Shown here piece by piece: positions 43,097 to 52,040 of a stretch of DNA of 64,000 nucleotides. The notes beneath the pieces were generated by a model, which worked only from the letters and a program-made list of their open reading frames with translations, made no database searches and had not been told where the DNA came from. This DNA is from JACVRN01 sp036389255 (lineage in GTDB: Bacteria; Acidobacteriota; Blastocatellia; Pyrinomonadales; Pyrinomonadaceae). Both the position numbers and the translations under genes were made by a program. Every line of letters begins with the position of its first letter. Position 1 is the first letter of the stretch. The stretch covers positions 1 to 64,000 of the forward strand of contig DASVQI010000024.1 of the NCBI GenBank assembly GCA_036389255.1, given 5' to 3'.

Positions 43097-44052
43097 TGCA
43101 AAGTTTGCCGCTTGTCATTGTCAATCCGGCTTCCGCAGGTGGAGCGACGGGGCGCGAATGGCCCGCGCTCGCGCACGCGCTGGCCACTCACTTCGGAGCC
43201 TTCAACTGCGCCTTCACTACAGGCGCGGGCGAAGGCTCCGCCATTGCCGAGAGCGAGGCCCGCAAGGGGCGTCCCGTTATCATAGCGTGCGGCGGCGACG
43301 GCACTGTCTCCGAAGTCGCCAACGGGATTCTACGCGCGGGTGTAAAGACTGCGGAGCTTGGCATCCTGCCTAGCGGCACGGGCGGGGATTTTCGACGCAC
43401 GCTTCGCATTCCGTCGCGCGCAAGCGATGCCGCACGGCTGCTTCGTACGGGAAAGACGCGCGCCATTGACGCTGGCCGCGTAACTTATCTTAATCACAGG
43501 GGCGAAACCGAGAGCCGTTTCTTTCTGGGAGTCTCGTCGTGCGGGCTGAGCGGCAAAGTCATTAAAGAGGTCAAGAAAGAGAAGAGCCCTTGGCTGCCTG
43601 CCTTACGGTCGCGCAACTTTGGCGGCAAGCTCTCGTTTGCCGCAGCCACTTTGCGAACCACCCTTTCGGCCGAGAACACCTTGCTTCGCATTCAACTGGA
43701 CGAGGGGCCGGAGAAACGACTACGGGTAGCGAACTTCTGTGTGGCTAATGCTCGCTATTTCGGAGGCGGCATGAAAATAGCGCCGGACGCCAAACTCAAC
43801 GACGGGCGCTTTGACTGCATAGTCATAGGCGATTTAAGCGCTGCTGAGATTCTCACAAACGGTTATAAGCTCTACACCGGGACGCACCTGAGCCTTGAAC
43901 AGGTCTATCATGCTCAGGCGCGCAAGGTCACGATTCAACCGGGCGTGCGAGGCGAGCGCGTGATGCTTGAAGTTGACGGAGAATTGCCCGGCCACCTCCC
44001 CGCCACCTTTGAAATCATCCCCGAGGCCCTGCGCGTGCGATGCCCCGAATAA
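43096..44052 (+). CDS. Diacylglycerol/sphingolipid kinase-family lipid kinase (YegS/DgkB-like)
   Basis: A 318-residue lipid kinase with the DAGK catalytic domain: VIVNPASAGGATGREW at the start, nucleotide motif GGDGTVSEVANGIL and GILPSGTGGDFRRTL. The C-terminal lobe has GGGMKIAPDAKLNDGRFDCIVIGD, where the PxAxxxDG-type motif of the family is visible. Such enzymes phosphorylate diacylglycerol or similar lipids, recycling them to phosphatidic acid. One-base overlap with plsC indicates coupled expression. Confidence 0.9.
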   Translation: MQSLPLVIVNPASAGGATGREWPALAHALATHFGAFNCAFTTGAGEGSAIAESEARKGRPVIIACGGDGTVSEVANGILRAGVKTAELGILPSGTGGDFRRTLRIPSRASDAARLLRTGKTRAIDAGRVTYLNHRGETESRFFLGVSSCGLSGKVIKEVKKEKSPWLPALRSRNFGGKLSFAAATLRTTLSAENTLLRIQLDEGPEKRLRVANFCVANARYFGGGMKIAPDAKLNDGRFDCIVIGDLSAAEILTNGYKLYTGTHLSLEQVYHAQARKVTIQPGVRGERVMLEVDGELPGHLPATFEIIPEALRVRCPE

Positions 44053-44053
44053 G

Positions 44054-44119
44054 AGGGCAAAAGTAGAAGAGAAAGAAGCCGGAGGCTGCTCTATCTTCAC
44101 TTTTGCCCTTTGCCTTTTT
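44054..44119 (+). terminator. Terminator-like dyad after the lipid kinase
   Basis: AGGGCAAAAG (44054-44063) pairs with 44100-44109, and the hairpin is followed by a T-rich tract (44110-44119). It starts two bases past the lipid kinase stop. The words GGCAAAAGT and CTTTTGTC recur in the dyads at 38.2 and 46.0 kb (family C). Confidence 0.55.
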
Positions 44120-44216
44120 ACTTTTGTCTTTCTTCGTGAGTACAATGCGCCGAAAGCTTTCCCCTCTGTAGGGACGCACTCCTATAAAATTTTATTTTCG
44201 GGAGAATGATTACCGA

Positions 44217-45353
44217 ATGAGAAAACATAGACGCAACGTTTTGGGCATGGCTGCGATTGCGCTGGCGCTGCCTTTCCTGTTCTTCGTAGTCAATCGGCAC
44301 ACGTCAGCACAGCAGCAGCAACCGCAGGGCGACGTGCCCGCAGAGCAAAGGTACAAGAATATTCAGGTGCTCAAGGGGATGCCGCAATCGCAGGTAGTGC
44401 CCGCCATGCAGTTCATCTCTTCTTCTATGGGCGTCAACTGCGCTCACTGCCACGTCAACAACAACGGCAACTGGGAGTTCGAGAAGGACGACAAGCAGAC
44501 GAAGCAGACCGCGCGGCGAATGATTCAGATGACCTTCGACATCAACAAGGGAAACCGCGATGTCTTCGGCGGCGCAAGCGTCACCTGCTTCACCTGTCAC
44601 AGAGGCTCTACAGACCCCGTGAATATTCCGCTTCTGCCTATACCTGCGGCGGCGGAAGGCGGCGGCGCTAGGACTGCCGCTCCGGCTGAAGCGCTTCCCA
44701 CAGCCGCGCAGGTCGTAGACAAGTACCTGCAAGCAATCGGAGGCCGCGCGGCAGCCGAGCGACTGAAGACGCGCGTGATGAAAGGCACTTTCACAGGCGC
44801 GGACGGAAAACCGACGCCGTTTGAAGTCCAGCTTCAATCGCCGGATAAAGCTATGGTCATCATCACCGGCCCGCAGGGAACAATCACGCAGGCCATGGTT
44901 GGCGACAAGGGCTGGATTAAGACACCTAGAGAGCAGCGCGAGCTGCGAGGGCCAGAGATTGCGCGCTTCCGCTCGGTCGCGCAGACTTTCGACCCCGTAC
45001 AGGTCAGGGAAGCCGCCGCGAACATGAAGGTCATCGGCCGGGAACGGCTCGGAGAGCGCGAAGCTATTGTGCTGCTGTGGCCGGTGGACGACCGCCGTAC
45101 TCAGAAGCTCTACTTTGACGCTCAGACCGGCTTGTTGCTGCGCGCCATCACCTACCTGAACACCGCGCTCGCACCCATTCCGTCACAGGTTGACTTCGAA
45201 GACTACCGCGAAGTGGAAGGCGTCAAGCTGCCTTTCACGGTTCGCCAATCTTCGGTGGACGCGCGCAACGACTCCACGCGTAAGTTTACGGAAATCAAAG
45301 CCAACGTACCCCTGAACGACGCGCAATTCAATCCTCCCGCCCCGCAGAAGTAA
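44217..45353 (+). CDS. Reaction-centre-type dihaem cytochrome c fused to a lipoprotein-like domain
   Basis: A 378-residue exported protein with a signal peptide (about 10-31). Two haem c motifs, CAHCH (75-79) and CFTCH (124-128), sit in a context (SSMGVNCAHCHVNNNGNWEF, then KQTARRMIQM with a candidate axial Met) typical of the photosynthetic reaction-centre cytochrome c subunit family. After an Ala/Pro linker, residues about 165-375 form a beta-rich domain like outer-membrane lipoprotein carriers (QVVDKYLQAIGGRAAAERLK, then TQKLYFDAQTGLLLRAITYL). Similar fusions are common in non-phototrophic Acidobacteria, so this does not imply photosynthesis. It is probably a periplasmic electron carrier. 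Confidence 0.8.
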   Translation: MRKHRRNVLGMAAIALALPFLFFVVNRHTSAQQQQPQGDVPAEQRYKNIQVLKGMPQSQVVPAMQFISSSMGVNCAHCHVNNNGNWEFEKDDKQTKQTARRMIQMTFDINKGNRDVFGGASVTCFTCHRGSTDPVNIPLLPIPAAAEGGGARTAAPAEALPTAAQVVDKYLQAIGGRAAAERLKTRVMKGTFTGADGKPTPFEVQLQSPDKAMVIITGPQGTITQAMVGDKGWIKTPREQRELRGPEIARFRSVAQTFDPVQVREAAANMKVIGRERLGEREAIVLLWPVDDRRTQKLYFDAQTGLLLRAITYLNTALAPIPSQVDFEDYREVEGVKLPFTVRQSSVDARNDSTRKFTEIKANVPLNDAQFNPPAPQK

Positions 45354-45358
45354 CTGGA

Positions 45359-45425
45359 ATTTATTCATCGGTTCATTGATTCAATGAAGAAATCATTTAT
45401 TGAATCAATGAGCCGATGAATAAAT
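45359..45425. repeat. Family A palindrome, copy 2
   Basis: 26-nt arms (45359-45384 and 45400-45425) with a single mismatch (G-U in RNA) and a 15-nt loop, starting 6 nt after the cytochrome stop. Shared words TTCATTGATTCAA and GAGCCGATGAAT link it to the copies at 26-68, 47244-47294 and 61887-61927. Confidence 0.7.
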
Positions 45426-45519
45426 GAATAAATCCATTCTGTCTTTGACAGTTCGAGTGGAAAGAGATAACTTCTATCTTCCTCCCACAAATAAATTCAA
45501 GGAGAGACATTAAAATTTA

Positions 45520-46020
45520 ATGCCAAAGAGCGGTCATAAGGGCATCAGCCGTATAGATTGCCCGGAGCGTAAAACTGTCGGCTGGTACGTCAGGGTAAGG
45601 CTAAAGAAAGTCACTAAATCCAAATTCATCTCCGATAGCAAGTACGGCGGCAAAGAAGAAGGATTAAAGAGAGCCGTTGAGTGCCGTAACCAATTGGAAA
45701 AGGAGCTCGGAAAACCCCGTACCGATTGGGTCATCGTCGGAGAAAATCCGCGCAATAATAGTGGCGTCGTAGGCGTTCGCCGCGCCGTCAAGAAGTACAT
45801 AGGCAAAGACGGAGAAGTTCACCTGAACGAAGTATACGAAGTCTCCTGGAACGCAGGACGAGAGAAGAAGGGACGCACTTCCGTCTCAATCAAGAAGTAC
45901 GGCGAGGCCGCAGCCTTCCGCCGCGCCTGCGCCATTCGCCGCCAGAAAGAGAAGTTGATGTACGGCAAGCCTGTCACCAGCAAGTGGGCCGACACGCTCG
46001 CCAAAGTCTGCGCCGCATAA
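45520..46020 (+). CDS. Stand-alone protein with two AP2-like DNA-binding repeats
   Basis: A 166-residue basic protein made of two related halves, about residues 5-68 and 75-155. Each has the AP2-like pattern of a Gly-containing first strand (HKGISRI; SGVVGVRR), a Trp/Tyr strand (GWYVRVR; YEVSWNAG), a KYGG/KYGE turn and a basic helix rich in A-R-E/Q ending GKP. Bacterial AP2 domains usually sit in HNH homing endonucleases; no nuclease motif is present here. It probably binds DNA. AAGGAGAG lies 13 nt before the ATG, and a TTGACA at about 45446 may belong to its promoter. Neighbours suggest no pathway. Confidence 0.65.
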   Translation: MPKSGHKGISRIDCPERKTVGWYVRVRLKKVTKSKFISDSKYGGKEEGLKRAVECRNQLEKELGKPRTDWVIVGENPRNNSGVVGVRRAVKKYIGKDGEVHLNEVYEVSWNAGREKKGRTSVSIKKYGEAAAFRRACAIRRQKEKLMYGKPVTSKWADTLAKVCAA

Positions 46021-46037
46021 CAACTCATTTAATACGA

Positions 46038-46090
46038 AAGACAAAAGTGGAGAGGAAGAAAAACCGATTCTTTCTCTCCACTTTTGTCTT
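46038..46090. terminator. Bidirectional dyad between convergent genes
   Basis: Perfect 17-bp arms (46038-46054 and 46074-46090; AAGACAAAAGTGGAGAG and complement) with a 19-nt loop between the AP2-like gene and the convergent epimerase. It is a family C dyad likely to end both transcripts. Confidence 0.65.
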
Positions 46091-46128
46091 ATTGCAGACG
46101 ACAGGAAATTTCAGTCCCGCCCGTTAGG

Positions 46129-47223
46129 TTAAACAAAGGCGTCGTTGCCTAGGAAGTTTGCACGTACGTAGGTGACTGTGTCGAGCAGCGTTTCCTGCGG
46201 GTCGCGGGGCGTGAAGCCCAGTTCCTCTGCGGCTTTGGCGGAGTCCAGATACCAGTAGTACTCGGCCATCTCCACGCTGGCGGCTTCCACGGGCGGTGAG
46301 AGTTTCCAGTGTTTGTAGAGGGCGCTGATGGCCTGCGAGCCAGCGACGGCGAGCTTTGTGGGAAGAGAGATACGCGGGGCGGGCGTCTTTGTCAGGCGTT
46401 CAAGGCGCGAGAAGAATTTTTCGAACGTCCAGTTGGCCGCGCCCAGAAGATAGCGCTCGCCGTTCTTTCCGTCCGACATGGCGGCTCTGAAGGCTGTGGC
46501 CACGTCCCGCGCGTCAACGAAGCTCAGGCCGCCTTTGGGAGTGGCGTTTATCTTGCGCGCTAGGAAATCGAGCACGACTTTCGTGGAGCTTAAACGCTCG
46601 TCGCCGGGGCCTAAGAGCAGGCTTGGATTGAGTATGACGAGGCGCAGACCTTTGCCCTGAAAATGTTCGAGGGCGACCCGCTCCTGATAGATTTTGCTGG
46701 CGTAGTAGGGCCAGCGAGAGACGATGTCCAGCGGCGTGGGCCACTCTTCGTTGGGCAGCCCTTCGCCGTCCTCCGTGACGGCAATCGTGCCGCTCGTTGA
46801 AGCCATCACGAGAGAGCGCACGCCGCGCTCACGCGCAGCCTCGCAGAGAAGGCGCGTGCCGTCCACGTGAAGCTTATACATCTCGCGCGCGTCACCGTCC
46901 TCGCGCGAGACGCGACCCGCCAGATGATAGACTTCAGCCACTCCTTCCACGGCGCGTGCAACCGAATCAGGGTCTGTGATGGAGCCTTCGATGGTTTCCA
47001 CGCCAAGCTCAGCGAGCCATGATGGAGCAGTCGTCGCCATGACGCGCAAAGGCTTTACGCCGTCCTCAACCAACTGCCGCACCAGATGCGCTCCCAGAAA
47101 ACCCGTCCCGCCCGTCACGAGCGTCACCGGCCTAGCTTTACGCGCAATTGAAACGCTCTTTTTAGCGGCAGATTTTGTGGCAGCTTTCCGCGTGCCGCGC
47201 TGCTTAGTCTTGGTAGTAACCAT
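46129..47223 (-). CDS. NAD-dependent epimerase/dehydratase-family (extended SDR) protein
   Basis: A 364-residue extended short-chain dehydrogenase. The Rossmann motif VTGGTGFLGAHLVRQL lies at about 35-50, the catalytic-type YYASKIYQE (YxxxK) near 185 and the GPGDERLSS substrate loop after it. It resembles the dihydroflavonol-reductase/3-beta-HSD group, which acts on sugars, lipids or sterol-like alcohols. The first 30 residues are a Lys/Arg/Ala/Thr-rich extension with no counterpart in the family core. The family A palindrome precedes it. The substrate is unknown. Confidence 0.85.
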   Translation of the reverse strand: MVTTKTKQRGTRKAATKSAAKKSVSIARKARPVTLVTGGTGFLGAHLVRQLVEDGVKPLRVMATTAPSWLAELGVETIEGSITDPDSVARAVEGVAEVYHLAGRVSREDGDAREMYKLHVDGTRLLCEAARERGVRSLVMASTSGTIAVTEDGEGLPNEEWPTPLDIVSRWPYYASKIYQERVALEHFQGKGLRLVILNPSLLLGPGDERLSSTKVVLDFLARKINATPKGGLSFVDARDVATAFRAAMSDGKNGERYLLGAANWTFEKFFSRLERLTKTPAPRISLPTKLAVAGSQAISALYKHWKLSPPVEAASVEMAEYYWYLDSAKAAEELGFTPRDPQETLLDTVTYVRANFLGNDAFV

Positions 47224-47243
47224 GAATAAGAAGGAATTGATTC

Positions 47244-47294
47244 ATTGACTCACCGGCTCATTGATTCAATGAATCAATGAGCCGGTGAGTCAAT
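47244..47294. repeat. Family A palindrome, copy 3 (near-perfect)
   Basis: 25-bp perfect arms (47244-47268 and 47270-47294) around a single central base, making a 51-nt palindrome with words TGACTCACCGGCTCATT and complement. It lies between the epimerase start and the GntR-like stop, both on the minus strand, so it would follow the end of the elb-like transcript. It could extrude as a cruciform. Confidence 0.8.
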
Positions 47295-47303
47295 TCTTTG
47301 AAT

Positions 47304-47561
47304 TTACTTTACCGTATAACTCACTTTGCTGTTGCCTAGAAAATCTTTACCCGTCTTCTTAAGAACAAGGCCGGATTGCTCTAATTCAAAATAGGCGCGT
47401 TGAATCTCGCCACGGTCTACAGAGAGCTGCTGAGCCAAGGAGGCGGGCGAGGGCAGCGCCTCGCCTGACCGTACCTGTTTGTTCTGTATGTGCGCTTCTA
47501 TCTGTGTCCGAATCTGGGCGTAGATTGGCCCGGCTTCCGGGCCTTGCAGTTGAATGTTCAT
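47304..47561 (-). CDS. Short GntR-type winged-helix regulator
   Basis: An 85-residue protein consisting almost only of a GntR-type winged helix: PIYAQIRTQIEAHI, then SGEALPSPASLAQQLSVDRG as the helix-turn-helix and YFELEQSGLVLKKTGKDFL as the wing. It lacks the effector domain of FadR/HutC/YtrA proteins; YtrA-type members have at least a short dimerisation tail. It starts 23 nt after the large lipid enzyme gene on the same strand and may regulate that locus. Confidence 0.78.
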   Translation of the reverse strand: MNIQLQGPEAGPIYAQIRTQIEAHIQNKQVRSGEALPSPASLAQQLSVDRGEIQRAYFELEQSGLVLKKTGKDFLGNSKVSYTVK

Positions 47562-47584
47562 CTTAAACGATTAAACCGCACCTG

Positions 47585-50500
47585 TTAGTCTCCTGTTGAA
47601 ACCAGCCGCTCGCTTGCTTGCTCTTCGGCTTCACGCTCGGAAGCGTGGGAGCGGCGCTCGCTGCGCATGCGCTTCTTTAAAGCAGGCGCGTCGAACTTAT
47701 GGCGTGTGCCGTTTCTCAAGTTCTCGACTTCGTGACGCACCAGAGCGGCAATCAGCCTGTATGCTTCGGCACGCGCCATGCCCTTCGTCATCTCTTCCAG
47801 CTCTTCTATGGAGAGGTAGCGGCCTATGCGGGCCCCGACCTCGCGGCTGCGTATGATGTTGGAGCCTTTCGGCATGGCCTCGTAGGTTCCCCAGAGGTAG
47901 AGCGGAAGAATCCCAACGCGCGAGGCCAGCGCCAGATAGCCTATGACGGGCTTGAAGTCCGCCATCTCGCCCGTGAGCGAGCGCGTGCCTTCCGGGAAGA
48001 TGAGCGCGTTGTAGCCCTGATCAAGATACCACTTGGCGTGGCGCAGAGACTGGCGCAGAGAGCCGCTTCGCTCCATCGGCACAAGGTTCGTGAAGTTGTC
48101 CATGTAGGCGCGCTTGTACTTGTTGTCGAAGAAGTAGTCTGCCGCCGCGAGCGCCACCATGTCCCGCCCGGCTTCTCCGAGCGACATCTTCGCCAGCCCC
48201 ATGTCCAGATGCGAGACGTGATTCGGCGCGACGATGAAGTTGGTGTGCGGGGGAATGTTGGCCGTTCCCTCGTACCGCGCGTGCATGAAGCGCTCGTAGA
48301 AGATGCGTTGCAGAACGTCCAATCCCTTATTACCTACGGTTCGAACAAGAGAAGGAATGTAAATCTCTTCTTCACGCGCGGGCTGTTGTTGCTCGGCCTG
48401 TTGCTGCGTGCGCCGCTCCGCCTGCGCCTGCGTCTTACGCGTGACGACCTGCGCCAGCTCTCTCAAGTCCTGAACTTCCGTCAAAGTCTCAGGCGAGCTT
48501 AAAACGCCGCCCGCGTTCTCAATCGCCGTGGCAAGCTCCACGTACATCAGGCTGTCGAAGCCTAGGTCTGCGAGCCGCGTGTTGAAGGTAATGCCGGAGC
48601 GCGGGCGGTTCGAGACAGTGGCCACTACGTCGAGCAGCCATGTGGAGTCGCCCGTCTGCGCCGGGCGCGGGCCAAGACGAGAAGCGGAGCGTGCGCTCTC
48701 TTCAAGCACGTGCATGGCTTCGACGACCTCGCGGCGCTTGACCTTGCGAGTGGCGGTGCGCGGCAAGTCTCCGTCCCAGAAGTGCAGAACCTTGACGCGC
48801 TTGAAGAAGGGGATTGAGGAAGAGACTTCGCGGAAGTGCTCTTCTATCTGACGACGCACCTCTTCGCGCAACAGAGCTATGTCATAGTCGTAGTCCGGCA
48901 CGACCATGCAGGCCACCTTCTCGCCAAGGCCGTCCGGGAGCCCGACCACGCTCAGCTCCTTAATAAGCGGCGAGGTGTTGTAAAGCTCCTCTATCTCGTC
49001 CGGGTAAACGTTCTTGCCGTTAGTGTCAACGATGATGTCCTTGGAGCGCCCTACCAGATAGAGGTTGCCGTCATCGTCCATGCGGCCGAGGTCGCCCGTG
49101 TGCAGCCACCGGTTGATGATTGTGGCACGCGTGGCCTCTTCGTTCTCGAAGTAGCCGGTCATGATGTTGGGGCCGCGAGCGAGGACTTCGCCTACGCCCG
49201 TCGAGTCCGGGTCTGCTATGCGGACTTCGACGCCGGGAAGAGGCTTGCCGACGCTGCCTATCAGAAGCTGGTTCTGCGGGCGCGTGACGGTCAGAACGGG
49301 CGAGGCTTCCGTCAGGCCGTAGCCCTCAAGAACTGTGAAGCCCAAGCCGTGAAGGTCGCGCTGGATTTTGTCCGACAGCGCGCTTCCGCCGCTAATCAGA
49401 TAGCGTATGCGGCCCCCCATGCCTTCGTGAATAGGATAAAAGACAATCTGGCCAAGATTAAAAGGGGTCTTGTCGCGGAGCCACGCGTTGCCGCGAATCA
49501 GCAGGTCTGCAATGGAGCCTACCCACGCGTTGCTCTCGGAGAGGCGGTTCTTGATGCGACGGTGCAGCATCTCCCAGAGCGCCGGGACGCCAACCATTCC
49601 CGTGACGTGGCCGTTCTTGATGGCCCGCGCGAGCGCTTCGCCGGAAAGCTCGTCAAGGTAGGTAATCTGCGCGCCGCGACTGAGCGGAGTTAAGAAGCCG
49701 GTTGAGAACTCGAATGTGTGATGAAGCGGCAGCACGGAGAGCACGCCGTCGCTCGTTGACATGTCGAAGATGGACGAGAGCATGGATACCATGCTCGTGA
49801 AATTTCTATGCGAGAGCATGACGCCCTTGGGCTGTCCGGTCGTCCCCGAAGTGAAGATGAGAGAGGCCGTTGACTGTGCCTGAATCTTCTGCGGCAGAAG
49901 CGCCAGTCGTTGGTCTTCCGTCTGCTGGTCTGGCAGCGCGAAGACATCTTCGTATTGCCAGAGCTTAAGCCGCTCAAGCCCCGCCTCCTTCAGCATCTCT
50001 GCAAGCTCCGGATGCTCGCGGCTCATCTCTTCGCTGATGACTATGCCCGTGGCGTCTCCGGCCTGCGCGACGCGCACGACCTCTTCCGTTGTGCTTGTAG
50101 GGTCAACGGGGATGCTGGTCGCCCCGGCCTTGAGAATGCCGAAGTAGGTCATGCCCCATTCGGGCGCGTTATGGCTCAGGAGCATCACGCGGTCGCCCGG
50201 TCGCACGCCTTCGCTCGCCAGAAAAGCTGCCGCACGCAGGCTAAGCTCGCGCAGGTCTGCGTAGGTGTATTGCTCTTCCCGGCCCTCGCGCTCAATGCGC
50301 ATGGCTACACGCGTGGCGTGTCGCTTGGTGGTCGTCTCGAAAAGCTCAAGCAGGTCGCGGTAGGTGTAAACGCGCTTGGGCTTCTCGCGCATCTCGTCTT
50401 CGAGCGTCGGGAAGACCCACTTCTTCAGGCCCGGCAGGTGCGTGTGTATCCAGTAGTCGTACCAATCGTACTTTTCGGGGTTCCACAGAAGAAGCGGCTG

Positions 50501-52033
50501 CTCGTCCTTGCGTATGCGCGAGAAGAGCGAGCGCACGTTGTCGGAGCGGAAGATGTAAGCATTCTCTACCGTGAAGGGGTGGAACATCTCAAAGGCTTCC
50601 ACGGTGTCGCGCGTCACCTCTTCGAGCCTGTCCATGCGCTCCTTCGCGCTGTCAATGACATCGGTCAGGCGACCGCCGCCCCAGCGCGGGCGCGCGCGGT
50701 CAAGCAGTGTGGAAACCTTCTTCGCCGCGCTATTAATCATAGGCGTCGAAGTCTGGTCGAACCACTGCGGCGTGACGGGACGCGCTTCGGTGCGCGCAAC
50801 TATCTCGTTGACGAACTTGAAGCCCGTCTCTTTCTCCTTAAAGTGCCTGCGCTTGTAGAGTCCGACGAGGCTGATGATGCGGCGCATGTCGTTCGGATTG
50901 GAGTCGCCCGTCGCCGCCTGATGGACAAGGCGCGGCTCTTCGACGCAGGCTTGCGCGGAGACGGCGAGCATCACCGCCGCCACCTGGTCTACGGGCGTGA
51001 TGTCCAGTATGAGCTTCTCGTTGGCGGGGATTTTCGTCTGCCCCTTGAGCGTGATGAAGATAATCGGAGCGGTCGTGGTGAAGCCTTCGTTCCAGCCGGG
51101 GAAGGGATAGGAGAGCGCCGATTCTACAATCGAAGGACGAACAATCGAGCGAACTATGTCGGTCTGCGCCGCCACGAGCTGCTCGCCAAGGCTCTTGGTA
51201 TAGGTATAAATGTTGGGCCAGCCCCAGTAGGCCGCGCGCTCAATGCCGAGGTCTGTGAGGCGCGTCCTCGTCCACACCTTTCGCTCGCGCGCGACGGCGA
51301 GGCCCATAGCATCCAAATCGTCCGGGTCGCGTCCCTCTTCAATTAGCCGCTTGCGCGCATGCTCGCGGAAGCGCGCGACGTTCATGGCGTCCTTGGCTTC
51401 TTCGCGCACGCGCTCGGCCAGCTTGGCGCAGTCGCGTATCTCGTGCTCGGCAGAAAATTCCACACCTGCCATCTCAGGCTCTTCACGGCGCGGAAAGTAT
51501 CCAATGACAGGGTCGGACTCCCAGACCGGGCCGGTACGATTGCCCGCGACGAAGCAGGTCGAGACGTGTATCAGCGCGGGGCGCTTCATGCGGCGCGCGA
51601 ACTTGATGACGTTCTGCGTGCCTACTACGTTGGTGCGAAGCGCGCTCTCAAGCGTAGGGTTAAAGGTGACGTTTCCCGCAGAGTTCAGAATGACGTCTAT
51701 GTCGCCCGCAATTCTCTGCGCTTCTTCTTCCGTGTAGCCCAGATTGTCTTCGCCTATGTCGCCGCCGACGATGACTACCTTGTCGCGTATGAAGCCTTCG
51801 AACGCGCCGCCGTAACGCTCGCGCAAAGGGTCAAAGGGCGGAGCCGTGATGACGTTGTTCCAGAACCTGGTCTCGCTCTCTTCCTGCGAGCGGGCGCGCA
51901 CTGTGACGTAGACGCGCCCGACGTTCGGAAAGCGATGCAGGAGCATCGAAAGCGTGACCTTGCCCAGAAAGCCCGTCGAGCCGATGATGAAAATATTCCG
52001 GCCCTGAAAAATTTCTGTAGGAGATAATTTCAA
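47585..52033 (-). CDS. elbD: Four-domain fatty acyl reductase / acyl ligase / ACP / acyltransferase (ElbD-like)
   Basis: A 1482-residue fusion. Residues 1-540 resemble fatty acyl-CoA reductases (GSTGFLGKVTL near 17; YTYTKSLGEQ near 276 as YxxxK). Residues about 570-1110 are an AMP-forming acyl ligase (LIFTSGTTGQPKG near 729; GYGLTEASPVLT). Residues about 1125-1195 are an acyl carrier domain with phosphopantetheine serine 1161 in LGFDSLMY. Residues about 1235-1430 are a PlsC acyltransferase (NHVSHLD near 1269; FPEGTRS near 1347). This architecture matches ElbD of Myxococcus xanthus, needed for ether lipids, and neighbouring LarA-like and HAD genes fit an elb operon. It starts at TTG 7 nt after the LarA-like stop. 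Architecture sure; ether-lipid role inferred. Confidence 0.85.
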   Translation of the reverse strand: MKLSPTEIFQGRNIFIIGSTGFLGKVTLSMLLHRFPNVGRVYVTVRARSQEESETRFWNNVITAPPFDPLRERYGGAFEGFIRDKVVIVGGDIGEDNLGYTEEEAQRIAGDIDVILNSAGNVTFNPTLESALRTNVVGTQNVIKFARRMKRPALIHVSTCFVAGNRTGPVWESDPVIGYFPRREEPEMAGVEFSAEHEIRDCAKLAERVREEAKDAMNVARFREHARKRLIEEGRDPDDLDAMGLAVARERKVWTRTRLTDLGIERAAYWGWPNIYTYTKSLGEQLVAAQTDIVRSIVRPSIVESALSYPFPGWNEGFTTTAPIIFITLKGQTKIPANEKLILDITPVDQVAAVMLAVSAQACVEEPRLVHQAATGDSNPNDMRRIISLVGLYKRRHFKEKETGFKFVNEIVARTEARPVTPQWFDQTSTPMINSAAKKVSTLLDRARPRWGGGRLTDVIDSAKERMDRLEEVTRDTVEAFEMFHPFTVENAYIFRSDNVRSLFSRIRKDEQPLLLWNPEKYDWYDYWIHTHLPGLKKWVFPTLEDEMREKPKRVYTYRDLLELFETTTKRHATRVAMRIEREGREEQYTYADLRELSLRAAAFLASEGVRPGDRVMLLSHNAPEWGMTYFGILKAGATSIPVDPTSTTEEVVRVAQAGDATGIVISEEMSREHPELAEMLKEAGLERLKLWQYEDVFALPDQQTEDQRLALLPQKIQAQSTASLIFTSGTTGQPKGVMLSHRNFTSMVSMLSSIFDMSTSDGVLSVLPLHHTFEFSTGFLTPLSRGAQITYLDELSGEALARAIKNGHVTGMVGVPALWEMLHRRIKNRLSESNAWVGSIADLLIRGNAWLRDKTPFNLGQIVFYPIHEGMGGRIRYLISGGSALSDKIQRDLHGLGFTVLEGYGLTEASPVLTVTRPQNQLLIGSVGKPLPGVEVRIADPDSTGVGEVLARGPNIMTGYFENEEATRATIINRWLHTGDLGRMDDDGNLYLVGRSKDIIVDTNGKNVYPDEIEELYNTSPLIKELSVVGLPDGLGEKVACMVVPDYDYDIALLREEVRRQIEEHFREVSSSIPFFKRVKVLHFWDGDLPRTATRKVKRREVVEAMHVLEESARSASRLGPRPAQTGDSTWLLDVVATVSNRPRSGITFNTRLADLGFDSLMYVELATAIENAGGVLSSPETLTEVQDLRELAQVVTRKTQAQAERRTQQQAEQQQPAREEEIYIPSLVRTVGNKGLDVLQRIFYERFMHARYEGTANIPPHTNFIVAPNHVSHLDMGLAKMSLGEAGRDMVALAAADYFFDNKYKRAYMDNFTNLVPMERSGSLRQSLRHAKWYLDQGYNALIFPEGTRSLTGEMADFKPVIGYLALASRVGILPLYLWGTYEAMPKGSNIIRSREVGARIGRYLSIEELEEMTKGMARAEAYRLIAALVRHEVENLRNGTRHKFDAPALKKRMRSERRSHASEREAEEQASERLVSTGD

Positions 52034-52040
52034 GCTACCT

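Noticed and set aside
44217..45353. Evidence for phototrophy from the reaction-centre-type cytochrome
   Set aside because: No reaction-centre, chlorosome or bacteriochlorophyll gene is present, and this cytochrome family is common in non-phototrophic Acidobacteria.
45359..47294. Possible CRISPR from repeated TTGATTCAATGA words
   Set aside because: Copies are far apart, palindromic and placed after stop codons, with no regular spacers and no cas genes.
49910..51346. A 478-codon plus-strand ORF inside the lipid fusion gene
   Set aside because: It is antisense to a gene with clear domains in every section. Long antisense frames are expected at this GC content and the product shows no domain pattern.
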